DNA of 64,000 nucleotides from positions 41,763,335 through 41,827,334 of the forward strand of contig CM071930.1 in NCBI GenBank assembly GCA_016081115.2, in the 5' to 3' direction. The stretch's first letter is position 1. Every line of letters starts with the position of its first letter. The position numbers and the translations under genes were made by a program. Of the stretch, positions 24,373-35,899 are shown one piece after another. The notes beneath the pieces were generated by a model. It was given only the letters and a program-made list of their open reading frames with translations. It searched no databases and was not told the DNA's origin. This stretch comes from Rehmannia glutinosa. Its lineage: Eukaryota > Streptophyta > Magnoliopsida > Lamiales > Orobanchaceae.

Positions 24373-25842
24373 TGTAAGTCAAGCGGCTACGATAATCTAG
24401 AGGGGGTGAATAGATTATCTCCGACTTTTCGATTTTACCCTCTTTTTGAACCGAATGCTCAAACACAATAATAAAGGTGCGGAATGTAAACAACACACGT
24501 CGATTTAAAGAGGTTCAACCCACCTAGGGCCTAATCCTCTACCACCCCAAAGATATCCGGATGGATTTCAAAAAAAAAGAATTTTATTAATTACCAAAAT
24601 TAATACAAATTCAACTTACAACACCTTGAAGAGCACCACACTCTTCTTCAACACCACCTTTGAGATTACCACAATCTCTTCTTGAAGATTACCACAATCT
24701 TCCACGGCACCTTGTGAAGATTACCACAATCTTCAACCTTGAAGAATACCAAATTCTTCAACACCTCAATAAGAAGATCGCCACAATCTTCTTGCACCTA
24801 TCACCTAGATCATCCAAGTGTGTTCTTACCACAAGAACACTCACAAGGATATCTTGTGTTTGAATGATAACCAAAATCAAGATTACAACTCAATAATGAA
24901 TAATACAATTTGAGTGCAAAGTGTAATCAAGAATAGCCTAGACCTCAAGGATGTGAAAGTGATGAGCTAGGCAAATTTACAACAAGAATAATAACAATGA
25001 AAGACCAAGTATTTGCTTGAAGTGTATCTTGTTGTGTTGTATCTCAATTGTTGTATTGGTTGCTCCAAAACTCCCTCTATTTATAGGAGATGATTGATCA
25101 AGCATAGGCTCCTCTTAGGGATTGAAAATCTACAGAAAAATACACTTAAAATCAAGAATATAGCTGTTAGAAATCAATCCCACAATTTAAGGAAATGTGT
25201 CTGTTTGTCAAACGGTCATATTTTTTTGTCAATACACAGGGCGACCGGTCGCACAGAAATAAGAGAATTAAGAACACTTTGAAATTTTCAACAGGGCGAC
25301 CGGTCGACATAGGCTTCGACCGGTCGACCCCTGTCTCAACCGGTCCACCTTAATGAAAAATCGAAGAAGATTTGTTCTGTTTCAAAACGAAACATGCAGG
25401 TACCGGTCGACCGTCGACCGACGGACGATCGACGCCTGACGACGGTCGACTGCCGATTTTACTTCCGTCTCATTTTCTGTTTCAAAATCATCTTGATCAC
25501 GGGTTGCCCTATAGGCGGCCACCGGTCGACCACGAGACAAAATGTTGTCCAATTTTTGTCGAAAATAAAACTCAAGAAATACTCCGAAAATTTAGTAGAA
25601 ACATTTTAAACCAATCGGGAGTATTTAAACAACATTTAGAAATCTTGTTTAGGAGTAAAAGCCCATTGACATAAAATCATAAAAAGTGTTGTCCATTATT
25701 ATCAAAAATAAACTTGAGGAAATACTCCGGAAAGTATTAAAACCATTTTAAATCATTTAGGAGTATTTGGACAACCTTTAAAAACATTGTTTTGGTGACA
25801 AAATAAAATCATCAAAATTAAGATAAAAACATGTATCAAACA
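24373..25842 (-). repeat. LTR of element B, plus-strand right copy (5' LTR)
   Basis: It aligns end to end with 17991-19475. Many differences are single-base losses in G or C runs (for example gaccggtcgac here against gaccgtcgac there). A minus-strand TATA box lies at about 25076-25086. Confidence 0.9.
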
Positions 25843-25847
25843 GTTGA

Positions 25848-26020
25848 TAGGGGAGCTTATATAAAATGTTTTTGAAAAATCTTTTCTCCTATCCTTGTGT
25901 TTTTAATCATGTTTAGTGTTGCTTAAAACGGTTTGTTGATTTAGACCGGAAAAATGTGTTTTGTTTTAAAAATCAATCTCCTAAAATTATTTTAATTTGT
26001 AATCATCAAAAAGGGGAGTT
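25848..26020 (+). other. 3' internal end and polypurine tract of element A
   Basis: This continues A after the B insertion. It ends with AAAAAGGGGAGTT at 26009-26020, directly before the 3' LTR start. Confidence 0.75.
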
Positions 26021-27270
26021 TGTTAGATAAATAATTTTATCCCGATTTTGATGATTTTGTTTAATTGATTTTTACACCAAAACAATGTTCCTAAATATTG
26101 TCAAAATACTCCTAATTGATTTAAAATATTTTTACTAATTTTTCTGAGTATTTCTTGAAGTTTATTTTCGACAAAACTTGGACAACACTACATTTTGAGG
26201 TCAACCTTAGTCGCCCTGCAGAGGCAACCCGTGTCTCGAAAGTCCAAACTTAAAACAAAACAAAACTGGAATATTTTTGAAGGGGGTCGACCGGTCGACT
26301 AGAGGTCGACCGTGTGGTCTCCTGGTCGACCACCTTGTCGATCGGTGTCTCGCATATTGCCCATTTTACGAAAAACTTTATGTATCTCATTTTGGGCATG
26401 TTGGACCGGTCCGAGGGTGTGTGACAGTCGAACATGCCTTCGACCGATCAACCCCCGTCATCTCGTGTCTCGAATCTCTCGATTTACTTTTCAACCGGTC
26501 GACCTATGTTATTTTTTACAAAGAAATTCAAACCATTAACTAGCCATTATCGAAGATTTACTTTATCATTTTTGTACATTATTTGTGGATCTTGTGATTT
26601 TCTTTTTAGACAAAAGTGAAGATGGAGGAGCCTATGTTGAAGATCCAATCTTGAAGACTCTCCTATAAATAGATGAAGGGTTTGAAGGAACATAACAACA
26701 TAAGAGACAACACAACAAGAAAATCTGCAAATTTCTCTAAGCTTTCACATTTCAACATTCTTGTTGTAAGAGCCTAAGGTCTTTCACTTTCACCTCTTAA
26801 GGTCTAAGCTTGATTCTTGATTACACTTGCACTTTAAAGTTGTATACTTCATTATCGAGTTGTAGTCTTGAATTTTTTATCATTCAAACACAAGATATCC
26901 TTGTGAGTGTTCTTGTGGTAAGAGCACACTTGGGTGATCTTAGGTGTTGAAGAGTGTGGTACTCTTCATAGGTGAAGAAGGTTGTGATAATCTTCTTGTT
27001 GGAAAGTTTGGTGCTCTTCAAGTTGGAAGATTGTGGTAATCTTCATTGGTGTCGTTGTAAGAAGAGTGTGGTTCTCTTCAAGGTGATGTTGTAATAATTT
27101 TGGTAATTATTAATAAAATTCTTTTTCTTTTTTGAAACCCATCCCTGATATCTTTGGGGTGGTAGAGCACGTAGTCCCTAGGTGGGGTGAAGCTCTTTAA
27201 ATCATCGTGTGTTGTTTATTTTCCGCATCTATTCACCCCCTCTAGATTATTGTAGCCACTTGGACTAACA
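26021..27270 (+). repeat. 3' LTR of element A
   Basis: It begins TGTTAGATAAATA and ends TTGGACTAACA, collinear with 10828-12154. A TATA box (CCTATAAATAGATGAAGG) is at about 26661. The block at 26285-26510 contains GGTCGACCGGTCGAC-type motifs. Confidence 0.9.
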
Positions 27271-29133
27271 TGATCATCTCGCCAACAAAGCTCCTCTTGT
27301 ATCTTGGCGTAGCCCAAGCTGAACCGCATAGTCCCAATGGGATCGGATCCTCACGATGGTTCACTCCGCCGAAGAATAAAACTTGGGGACCAACATCCGG
27401 AAGCACTAATCCCGGCTCCATCTCGCCTCTCTTCCCTCCGAAAGGCTCGAGGAGGACGAGGAGCCCGAACAACATCAACATGGTCACTTGGAGCGAGAGC
27501 TAAGGCGTCGAAAACTCTCCCGGCGATCAAGGCGCGTCCTCGCTCACTTTGCCACTCCCGGGCGGGCGCTCGAACTCCCGCCAGTACCTCACTTTCCCTT
27601 GGCCTTCTTATTTTCCTTCTTCTTAAAGGCCATCAGCTCCGCTATGCTATAATCCTCCTAACCCAAAAAGCAAGTAAGAAGTAATATCAGAAAATGGAGG
27701 GGTCACAATATACAAGTAAATCAGGAAGCAATGCAAAGAAGTAAAGCAAAGTGGGATACCCAAGAACTCCCTAACGTTCAGAAGACTCTTAAACAATCCC
27801 CTGGATCTATAAGTTTTTGCCATTTACTTTCGGGAAGCGGGAGTATCTCAGTCCGTCATAACTTCCGAAACCCATTCATAAGGGAGCCCCAACCATTATC
27901 CCTCACTTAAAAGAAGTCCTCCTTCCACAGCTCACTAGGAGAAGAAAGTCCATCAAGAAACTTGCACTAGGACGCGGGAAGAAGTGGAAGAAGGTGTCAC
28001 CCGAAGACTTCCTGGCATAGAACAAAGAATGGAATCCATCTACAGTCGGAGTCAAGACCAACTGTCGCATCGTATGCTCGTAACCTCGTATACATGCATA
28101 AGCATGAGGAATCAACTAACCAACACATACTCCCACGGATCTAAGGATCGCGATGAGGAAATTATCCAGGGGAAGAACAAACACAATAGAGAAGCTATAA
28201 AGGTATACCGTGATGAAAACCCTCGGGTGGATGAGTAAGTATATTGCCCAAACCCGAGGCCAACATCAGAAATGTTGAAGGAAGCTCTAGCCACTCCCGC
28301 AATCTACGGAGACAAACATATGATACTCAACTGGCCAACTCTCCTGGAATCACTGCCCGACTCTTGGAAGGAGGCCTATGTTGATACTTGGGGCGGTGGA
28401 CTTCTTTGGGACTATATTCCTTGGACTCCGCCTCGGAATACTCATCACTTGAGCTCAAATCTGGATCAAGCTCTACTTTTCCTTCACCATCAAAACACAA
28501 TTATGGAGCGAGAGGATGGATATCAAAATCCATGGACAAAGGTGGAAATAGAATGACAGAACCAAAAACTGAACATCCGGTGACACCCTGACTTCCTTGA
28601 GGGATGGAAGAAGGACCAGAATTCGGCTGAAAATATATGAAAACTTTAGAGAAGACGGGGAAACGCGCATAGTAAAATGGGCTGGGGGCTTGGGATGCCC
28701 CAAGGACGCGCCATCCTCCACCCGGGGGCGCTCGGGCGACCCATTGTGGCCTCCCGGGAAGGCGCCAAAGGCGCGCCTTGCCCGCTCTGGGAGCGCCCGG
28801 GCACCCTCTTCCGCCTATGGAGCTCTCATATCTCTCTTCACTTGACACACTTCACTCATCACTCCAACTCTCCATGAGATCTCACATCAACACTTACCTT
28901 AACTTTCAAGAAATTTTCTAAGTCTTCTACAAAGCAAAAAGTTTCTAAGTTAAAGAGTAGAGAGAGAAATATTAACTTTGGAAGACATGGTCACAAGCTC
29001 TCCTTCAAAGTGTCCTTATACAAAAGTGGTCAAAGATTCTCCAAAGGCAAGACAAGATATACAACAAGACAAGCCAAATACGGTACCGATTTAGCTCACG
29101 TACTGCTTCATTCCTCTGCCCCGAAATCGGGGC
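27271..29133 (-). pseudogene. Tat/Retand-like gypsy 3' internal region with antisense ORF remnant
   Basis: The stretch is GC-richer than its surroundings and precedes a polypurine-like tract (AATCGGGGCTTA) and a gypsy LTR. On the minus strand near 27903-28115 a frame contains VDGFHSLFYARKSSGDTFFHFFPR, followed in another frame by ELWKEDFF. These resemble the antisense 'gypsy-type transposon' (PF04195-like) ORF known from Tat/Retand elements between pol and the 3' LTR. A minus-strand acidic serine-rich patch (SSSDEYSEAES) lies near 28430-28460. A GC-rich block at 28690-28810 has no clear coding content. The assignment is by eye. Its left end is cut by element A. Confidence 0.45.
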
Positions 29134-29793
29134 TTATGTTGGGGAAAAACAACATTTAATTAATTAATATATAAATCGTTTATATATTTATTTATTATTA
29201 ATTACCTAATGGGCTCTTAACAAAATAACTCGGCCCAAAGGTGTCTGAGACTGGCTCATAGGCTGATTTATTCTACGCGGACTGGCCCATATGCCGATCT
29301 CCCAGATATAAAAAGGTCCCTTCTACTCATTTGTAAGTTAATTAACTCATAATACTCCGACGCATTTAATTTAATATCCAATTACTATTTTATGTCACCG
29401 TGCTGACTTGAGTGTCGGAGGGGCCTCCCCGGGACAACCCAGGGCCCTCTCCTTTGTTTGGGAGTAGCTAGATTCAAGCAAGATAGTTGCGGATTCTGTT
29501 CATAGGGAGCCCCGGAGCTGCAACTCGATCAGATCACCTCCCGTTTTGCATGTCTTAAGCATAGTAGGAGAGATTTCTTTATGTATGGTTTCAAATTGCG
29601 TGTGTGTGCAGACAAGTTCCCAGTCGGAGGATTTTCCATCTCTCGGAGAAGAAGACTTGAAGACTCCCCCCTCGGGAAGAAGCATTTCGTCAACCCCATT
29701 GACTTGGAGTGATCGCCTAAAAACAAAAAGATCAATCAAGAACGCTAAGTAGAGCAAAAATAGAAAACCTAATTTTGCGAATTCTTAGTCTTA
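29134..29793 (+). mobile_element. LTR of a Tat/Retand-like gypsy element (3' end uncertain)
   Basis: It opens TGTTGGGGAAAAACAACA right after a polypurine-like tract. It carries a TATA box (GATATAAAAAGG, about 29305), and downstream the phrase TGACTTGAGTGTCGGAGGGG with CCCCGGGACA, which is characteristic of Tat-lineage LTR leaders. No terminal CA is obvious. Sequence from about 29715 resembles the dispersed repeat at 5650-5730, so the LTR probably ends before that. Confidence 0.55.
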
Positions 29794-32700
29794 TCTATAC
29801 CTATTATAAAAGTGTGAATAGGTGTTAAAGTTTCTTGAAAATTTTGATTTGCCAAAAATATCCTCATGGTAAAGTTAGCTTTAAGGGTAATTAAGTAGTT
29901 TTTCATATTGATTTTGATTTTATTTGTTTAATAATATTGACAAGTGTCTCTTTATATTCCAAACCCTTCTTATATGATTTCTTTCAATTTTAAATCTTAA
30001 AATAATTTAGATTTTATGATAATATTTATTTTATATTATACTAGATATCGAGAGCTTTCCAACCATATGTTATAAGCATATATAAAAGACTTCATATGAG
30101 AGAATTTTAGCCATTTAAAGTTGAGTGCTATGTAAAAATGCACATTTATAATATCTTTCTTTAATTTTCTAAATAATTAAATACATCAAAAAAGAAAAAA
30201 GAGTATGAATTTACAGCAAAATGAAGAGAAAAATAAATAAAAATATTTAATATTATTTTATTCAAGATAAATAAGCGAACAAAATACATTTTTAAACTTC
30301 ACAATTGGTTGTTATCCATACTATTGAAATGTTATTGTGATTTATTTAGTTTTATCATCTATAGTAAATGATACAATTTTTGGTATGGGAAGATGGAAAT
30401 TCGAGACTATTGAAAATTTCAAGGAATTTTATGCTTTTCCCATAAAAAAATAATTTGTTTTTAAGATATATAAGTTAAATATAAATTTTTACTAAAATTT
30501 TGAATAAATATTATTTTGTTTCTAAGATCTATCTATTAATCTTTATGTATGTTTTTTCCCGTAATAATGGATATGCGGTTCAACATGATTTAGATTCAAT
30601 TAATAGTTTATTTTATTCATGTATTCTTTCGATAAAAAAAAAAAACTCGACCATTGTGATAGTGTAAAGTTAAATTTGCAAAACAAATATATTATAAGTA
30701 CATACTCTAAATTTAAAAATGAAATAAACTTGGCTAAGAGTTATGTATTTGAAATTAATGAAATGATATTTTAAATCTCTAAAATTTATAATTTTTTACT
30801 TTTTTAAGGGTTGGCATATATATCTCTATTGTAAAACTAAATAAATAAAAAATGAAAGAAAAATAATTTTACAACAAAAATTACAATAACAATATAAAAC
30901 AGTTAATACTAAGAATTTTGAGGCTAAACTGAAAATTGAGAACTAATTTTTCTTTAATATTTATTTATGCAATTATTTATTTTTTTATGATGCACCATTT
31001 GAACTTTCAAACCTATAATTTTGATTTATTTATCAACTTTAATAATATATCATTGTATATTCTTTTAGTTAAATAAGCCCAGTAAATATGATAATAAAAA
31101 CATGAAATTAATTATAAAAGATACTTAAAAGGATAAATATTTATTCTCAAACTTAACAAAATGCAATTATAAATTATATTTTAATATGGAGGTATAGAGA
31201 GCAAGAAAATATATATTTCATTTTAATTTTATTTTTCTTGGCATAATAATTTTTAATTAATAGGATGAAAGGTCTAACAAGTTTGGATAAAAAAGAAAAT
31301 AAGTTATTTTATTGTAGCAAAATATTTTATTTTTAAATTATAAATAAGAAGTCAATATGACTTTTAATAATCTTATTTTATTTTACATATCAGAAATTTT
31401 AATTTAGATTGAAATTATTGTTCCTATTTGGACTTTCTATTTTATGGTAGTTTTTTCATTTATTACTTATATAGGGGTGTATTGGTTGAAAAAATCTGCA
31501 TCAATAAATAGACTTTAATTTAGAAACATAAAAACTAATATAATAAATTAAAATAGATTTAAATAAAATACAATTAAAGTGGTATATATGTATATATATA
31601 CTAATCACTTACATATGTATATTTTAACATGTATGACAATACTTAGCTTTGCTTAAAACATACACCCTTAATAAATTATATAGTTTTAGGTAAAAAGATA
31701 TGTATTATATTATTTAGGTAGTGAAATAATCTAGCTTAACAAAAAAAAAATATAATATAATATGGAAACAAGAATCAAAACCAGAAAATTTAAAGAAATA
31801 TATATATATATATATATGCTAAGAAAAACTAAAAAAAATAATAATATGACATTTATATCAAAAGTACATATTTTATAACCTACATGTTAATATGCTCATC
31901 TTTTACTTAAAAAATATTGTATTAAGTTATGCAAAATAAGTATAAAACTTACTTGATATTTGAATTTTAGGTGGCGACCACAACATTACATTTGAGTGAA
32001 AAAATTTATCAAAAAATTTATTTATGGATCAAACTAAAATATTCCTTCTTATTTCAAAAATAAACATGATTTTGAAAATAAATTGTTCATTATAACTTAA
32101 ATATTAATTTCATCAACAAAAGTAATTGATTCTAGTCACCTTTAAAACCTGAGTCTCTTTGAAGATATAAACACTATACTTTAATTTTTATATATAAAAT
32201 AACAATTATGATTTTGATCTCGCATTTTGTAGTGCACATATATATGTATTATTAAAGTAATAATTTAAGTTTTGATTAGACGTTATTTTCATAGTTATGC
32301 ATTTTAAAACATGTCCCTCTCTTTAACAATTTAATTTTGAAAATGTATATTTTTCAAGTGCAACTAGATTTTATCGTAAATGTTAAATTAACAAAGATCT
32401 AAATAACATTTTTCATGTTTTTCTTCTAAATTTTACTATGACGGACATACCATTTTTTAATCCTCTTTACTTTTAACCTTTTTTCTTATTTTTTTTCATA
32501 TTATATTTTATTTTGTTTAATAAAAGTCTTATTCATAGATATACATACATACAATTATTAAATAAAAAGGTTGTGATGGAATATCAAGAGACAAAAAAGA
32601 ACTATAATTTGAGTAAGATTTGAAAAGTTATATTTATTCCCTTCTTTAGAGTTCAAAAGCAAAATTATAAACATTCATATATAAAAGTCTATATATGAAT

Positions 32701-33599
32701 AATATTAATCCTTTAATCAAATGCTCAAATGTATATATTGATATTCTTCAACATAAAATTCATCATCTGGTAAAACTGATTTAATATTAGGTCGAAGATT
32801 TAAATTTATAAAGATATTTATTTTTAACATTTTAAGCATTCAAATACATGCATTATACTTTTGTGAATTGTGTTGTAAATTTTTTGCTACATGGAAAGAT
32901 GCTCACCGACAAAGTTAAAATGAATAAAATGAATTTTTTTATGCTTAAGACAATAAAAAGATAGCCTATCAATTTATATATGATGTTTTTTCTCGATTCG
33001 CAATAACAAAAAAATATAATAAATTGAGACCTATATTTTGCTCGAAAATGTCACATGCATAGAACTTGACAACTAAAAAGTGAGGAGGTTATTTGACACA
33101 CGCTTTTGGATTATTATATTCTATATTCTATAATTTTGTTGTAAAGCTCTGAATTTTTAGAATGTAAAGTGATTTTTTGAAAGAAAACAACATAAAAGAC
33201 GTAATTGAGGTTCTTCATATAATTTATTTCAATGTACTAATTAATAATTTTTACTGCTATTAAATTTGTCATTACTATATTACATAACTAATATTTTATA
33301 CAAAAATTAGAATAACAATTACTCACATCAGGACACTCAATAATAAAAAATTATGTGGAAATAATAAATTTATGATGTCGTGCATGCTCTTAATGATAAT
33401 AGAATAGAGCATAAATATTGTTAGACACTCAATAATTTTGATTTCTATGATGTGGTTCTCATGCGTTTATTTGATATATAAATGTGATTATTCTTTCAAA
33501 CTGAATTAATTTATTGACTGTTTTCAATTACAATTGATTAGTCTATTTTATCTTCAGTTTTGTTATACAAATAATTAATTTAATTTTGGAGAACATGAA

Positions 33600-33708
33600 A
33601 AAAATTAGATAATGGTCGAGTGGTAAATACTTCCATCCCAGCTAGAGGTGTGAGATTTGATTCCCATCATCCCTCCCATCCCAAGATATGTACTTAAATA
33701 TAAAAAAA
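33600..33708 (+). mobile_element. tRNA-derived SINE inside the Helitron
   Basis: Flanked by a perfect 12-bp duplication GGAGAACATGAA (33588-33599 and 33709-33720). The body has a box A-like ATGGTCGAGTGGTAA and a degenerate box B (GAGATTTGATTCCC), and ends in an A-rich tail. These are the hallmarks of a plant SINE moved by LINE enzymes. Confidence 0.8.
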
Positions 33709-34254
33709 GGAGAACATGAATCAAAATATGTACGGGAGCTAAGCTTCTAAACATAAAATAGAAATTTACTTTCTTATCGTTCTTAACAAAAGAGGCACAT
33801 ACGATGAATGAAAAACTGAATCTTGTAGTCAAACCGATTTAAAAGATAATACACATTAGAAAATTGAGTAAAAGAGATATACATCCATACGTTAACCAAT
33901 CATGCTTGGGCTAAAAGTGCATTCAAAAAAAAAATTACAAAAAAATCTCAAAGCTAAGTATGAAGAAGAAGTAGACACTCAAAAAATAAACAAGATGCAT
34001 TAATTTAAAACTCGTCTTGAATATATATTTTTTAAACTTTTATATAGATTACTCATCATTTAAGTATCATGTTTTTTAGTCCAAAATGTCTTAACCATAT
34101 TTCACTGACAAATAAGTTTAAATTTAGTTTTTGCAAACTTTCTTTTAAGATCAAAATACATGAATGACATTTATTATAAATACAAAAAATATAATAAAAA
34201 TTGATTCCAATTTATAGATTTAATTTGAGTTAAATTAATAAAATTATTTGGTTC

Positions 34255-34281
34255 ACGTGCAACGCACGTTCACCTTACTAG
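34255..34281 (+). terminator. Helitron 3' terminal hairpin and CTAG end
   Basis: A perfect six-base-pair stem (ACGTGC / GCACGT) with an AAC loop, eight bases of spacer, then CTAG. In Helitrons this structure marks the end of rolling-circle transfer. Confidence 0.85.
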
Positions 34282-34500
34282 TTGTTGAAAATAGTTGATT
34301 AGAAAACATCAACAAATATTCTTATTTCAAAAGCCTGGACTTAAGTTTTGAAAAATTGTCTTCCCCATGTTTGGAAACATATAAATCTAACTTATTGAAA
34401 AATAAGGAAAACATATAAACCAAACTTTTAGTGTTGTTCCAAGAAAAATAAGTTCTCAGCTTGCACTCGACATAGAATTTGATATGAGAGTTAAAAGTGT
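34282..34500. repeat. Dispersed repeat, copy 2 (right part, split by the Helitron)
   Basis: It starts TGTTGAAAATAG and aligns with 5731-5945. Its left part lies before the Helitron (about 29715-29793, ending in gtctta, as does copy 1 at 5730). The following stretch 34501-34818 is AT-rich and unassigned. Confidence 0.65.
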
Positions 34501-34818
34501 AGAAGCTTTATTTGTTTTTATATTATTATCGTCAAAAGTAGTTGTAGATAGTTTGTGCATGTCATACAATTACTTTAATTAGCACAGTTAATTGAGAAAA
34601 AAAAAAGAGTTTTTCGTAAGAGAAATAATTTTATTTTAATACACTTCAAAATACACAATCACATATGTCATTCCTTCGTGTCTTTAATTTTCATGCCACT
34701 CAATTAGTCAACATGTCGATTCACATAATTATTTCTCTTTCAACTCAATTAATTAACCAAAAACAAAAATTTTATTCTTTTCACATAACCCTGAAGTTTA
34801 ATATTGTCAACTTGTGAA

Positions 34819-35514
34819 TAGGGATGGCAATTTCCTCCGAACCCGATGGAGGATCCGATACCCGACCCTAACGGAGGAGGGTATGCGGGGTAGTTTTGTA
34901 CCCGATTAAATAAATGGGTGCGTGGGTATGGGTATTTTTCGGGTATGGGTATGGAGGTGGGTCTAGGCACATCCTACCCATACCCTACCCGATACCCGAT
35001 TAAATAATAATATTATATATATAATATATCTACATATATATTTATTTATAATATTTTACATATATTTTTTTATTTATACAACTCTATTTATTTATATTTA
35101 AAGAAAATGATTTTTCCCCAAGTCTCAACCAAAATCTACTAACCCACTAACACTTTTGTTTAATTTTTTTTAATATTTTGCTATATTTTATAATATATAG
35201 TTCACTAATTCTTATCTATATTCTTTTTTCCTTATTGTTTTCTTAAGAATTTAGTAAATATCTATATTTTTATTTAAATAACTCAAATTTCTCTTTAAAA
35301 AAAGAAATAACTTAAATTTGAAAAAAATACAATTGTAAGTGGTAAGAGGGTATGGGTAGGGTATGAATACCCGATCCTCCGATGGGTATGGGGATGTGTA
35401 TGAAAAACCGAATACCCGATGGGTATGGGTATGGGTATGAGTTTGAATATAATAAATGGGTATGGGGATTGGGGATATAGAATCCTACCCGAACCCTACC
35501 CATTGCCATCCCTA
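34819..35514. mobile_element. hAT-type MITE, 696 bp
   Basis: The ends are TAGGGATGGCAATTTCC and, on the other strand, TAGGGATGGCAATGGG. There is a perfect 8-bp target duplication CTTGTGAA (34811-34818 and 35515-35522). The subterminal regions are rich in gggtatggg / tacccgatacccg repeats, typical of these elements. The centre is AT-rich and non-coding. Confidence 0.9.
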
Positions 35515-35899
35515 CTTGTGAAAATACACAATAACACAACATTCAATTGAAAGTCAAGATAAAACCCAAAAATCCATCATGCTTCTTTTTTGGCAAATAT
35601 ATGTGGTAAATCTAGGGCACATGAATTGGGTCGTGCAAAGTGACGTTGGCATGGGAATGGGGATGCGATTAGTTAGGTGGCCAAATGGAACCAAAATCGG
35701 AACCATGGTCAATAGTTTTGAGAATCGTTGGTAGGAACCCGATTACAAAATCGAAACCGAAACCGTATACATTGGTTCTAATTTCGGTTTCATGGTCTCA
35801 AAAACCGTGGAGCGGGTGGTTTTAATTGCTTCGGTTCGGTCGAAATTGTTTTCTTTATTTATTAAATTTGATATGTTAGAAGAAATATTAAATGGTTAT

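Larger units (their letters stand above)
17991..25842 (-). mobile_element. Element B: non-autonomous copia-lineage retrotransposon nested in A
   Basis: Two near-identical minus-strand LTRs (17991-19475 and 24373-25842) flank an internal region with a primer site, a polypurine tract, gag and an extra ORF region. No protease, integrase, RT or RNase H is present. The flanks are GTTGA at 17986-17990 and 25843-25847, a perfect 5-bp target duplication. LTR ends and much of the LTR sequence resemble those of A (shared 'ttttacaccaaaacaatgtt'-like and 'agtatttc-tgaagtttatttt' stretches), so B belongs to A's lineage and probably used A-type enzymes in trans. Close LTR similarity indicates a recent insertion. 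Confidence 0.9.
10828..27270 (+). mobile_element. Ty1/copia element A, decayed and interrupted by element B
   Basis: Two related LTRs in the same orientation (10828-12154 and 26021-27270) enclose a primer site, gag, and remnants of protease, integrase, RT and RNase H in copia order, then a polypurine tract. The flanks are TAATC (10823-10827) and TGATC (27271-27275), a 5-bp target duplication with one mismatch. About 7.86 kb of the interval is element B plus its duplicated target, leaving about 8.6 kb for A itself. Many frame breaks in every domain show that it is dead. LTR length differs by about 77 bp between the two copies, so it is older than B. Confidence 0.85.
29794..34281 (+). mobile_element. 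Non-autonomous Helitron, 4.49 kb
   Basis: The 5' end is TCTATACCTATTATAAAA, preceded by A. The 3' end is CTAG at 34278-34281, followed by T. This is insertion between A and T without target duplication, as known for Helitrons. Eight bases before CTAG lies the hairpin ACGTGC-AAC-GCACGT (34255-34269). The interior is very AT-rich, with no frame of note and no Rep/helicase, so it depends on other elements. The relative at 5730/5731 provides an empty-site comparison. A SINE lies at 33600-33708. Confidence 0.88.

Noticed and set aside
28501..28877. Several overlapping open frames in a GC-rich block
   Set aside because: The high GC content removes stop codons in all frames. The translations are low-complexity, and the region is part of a decayed retroelement.
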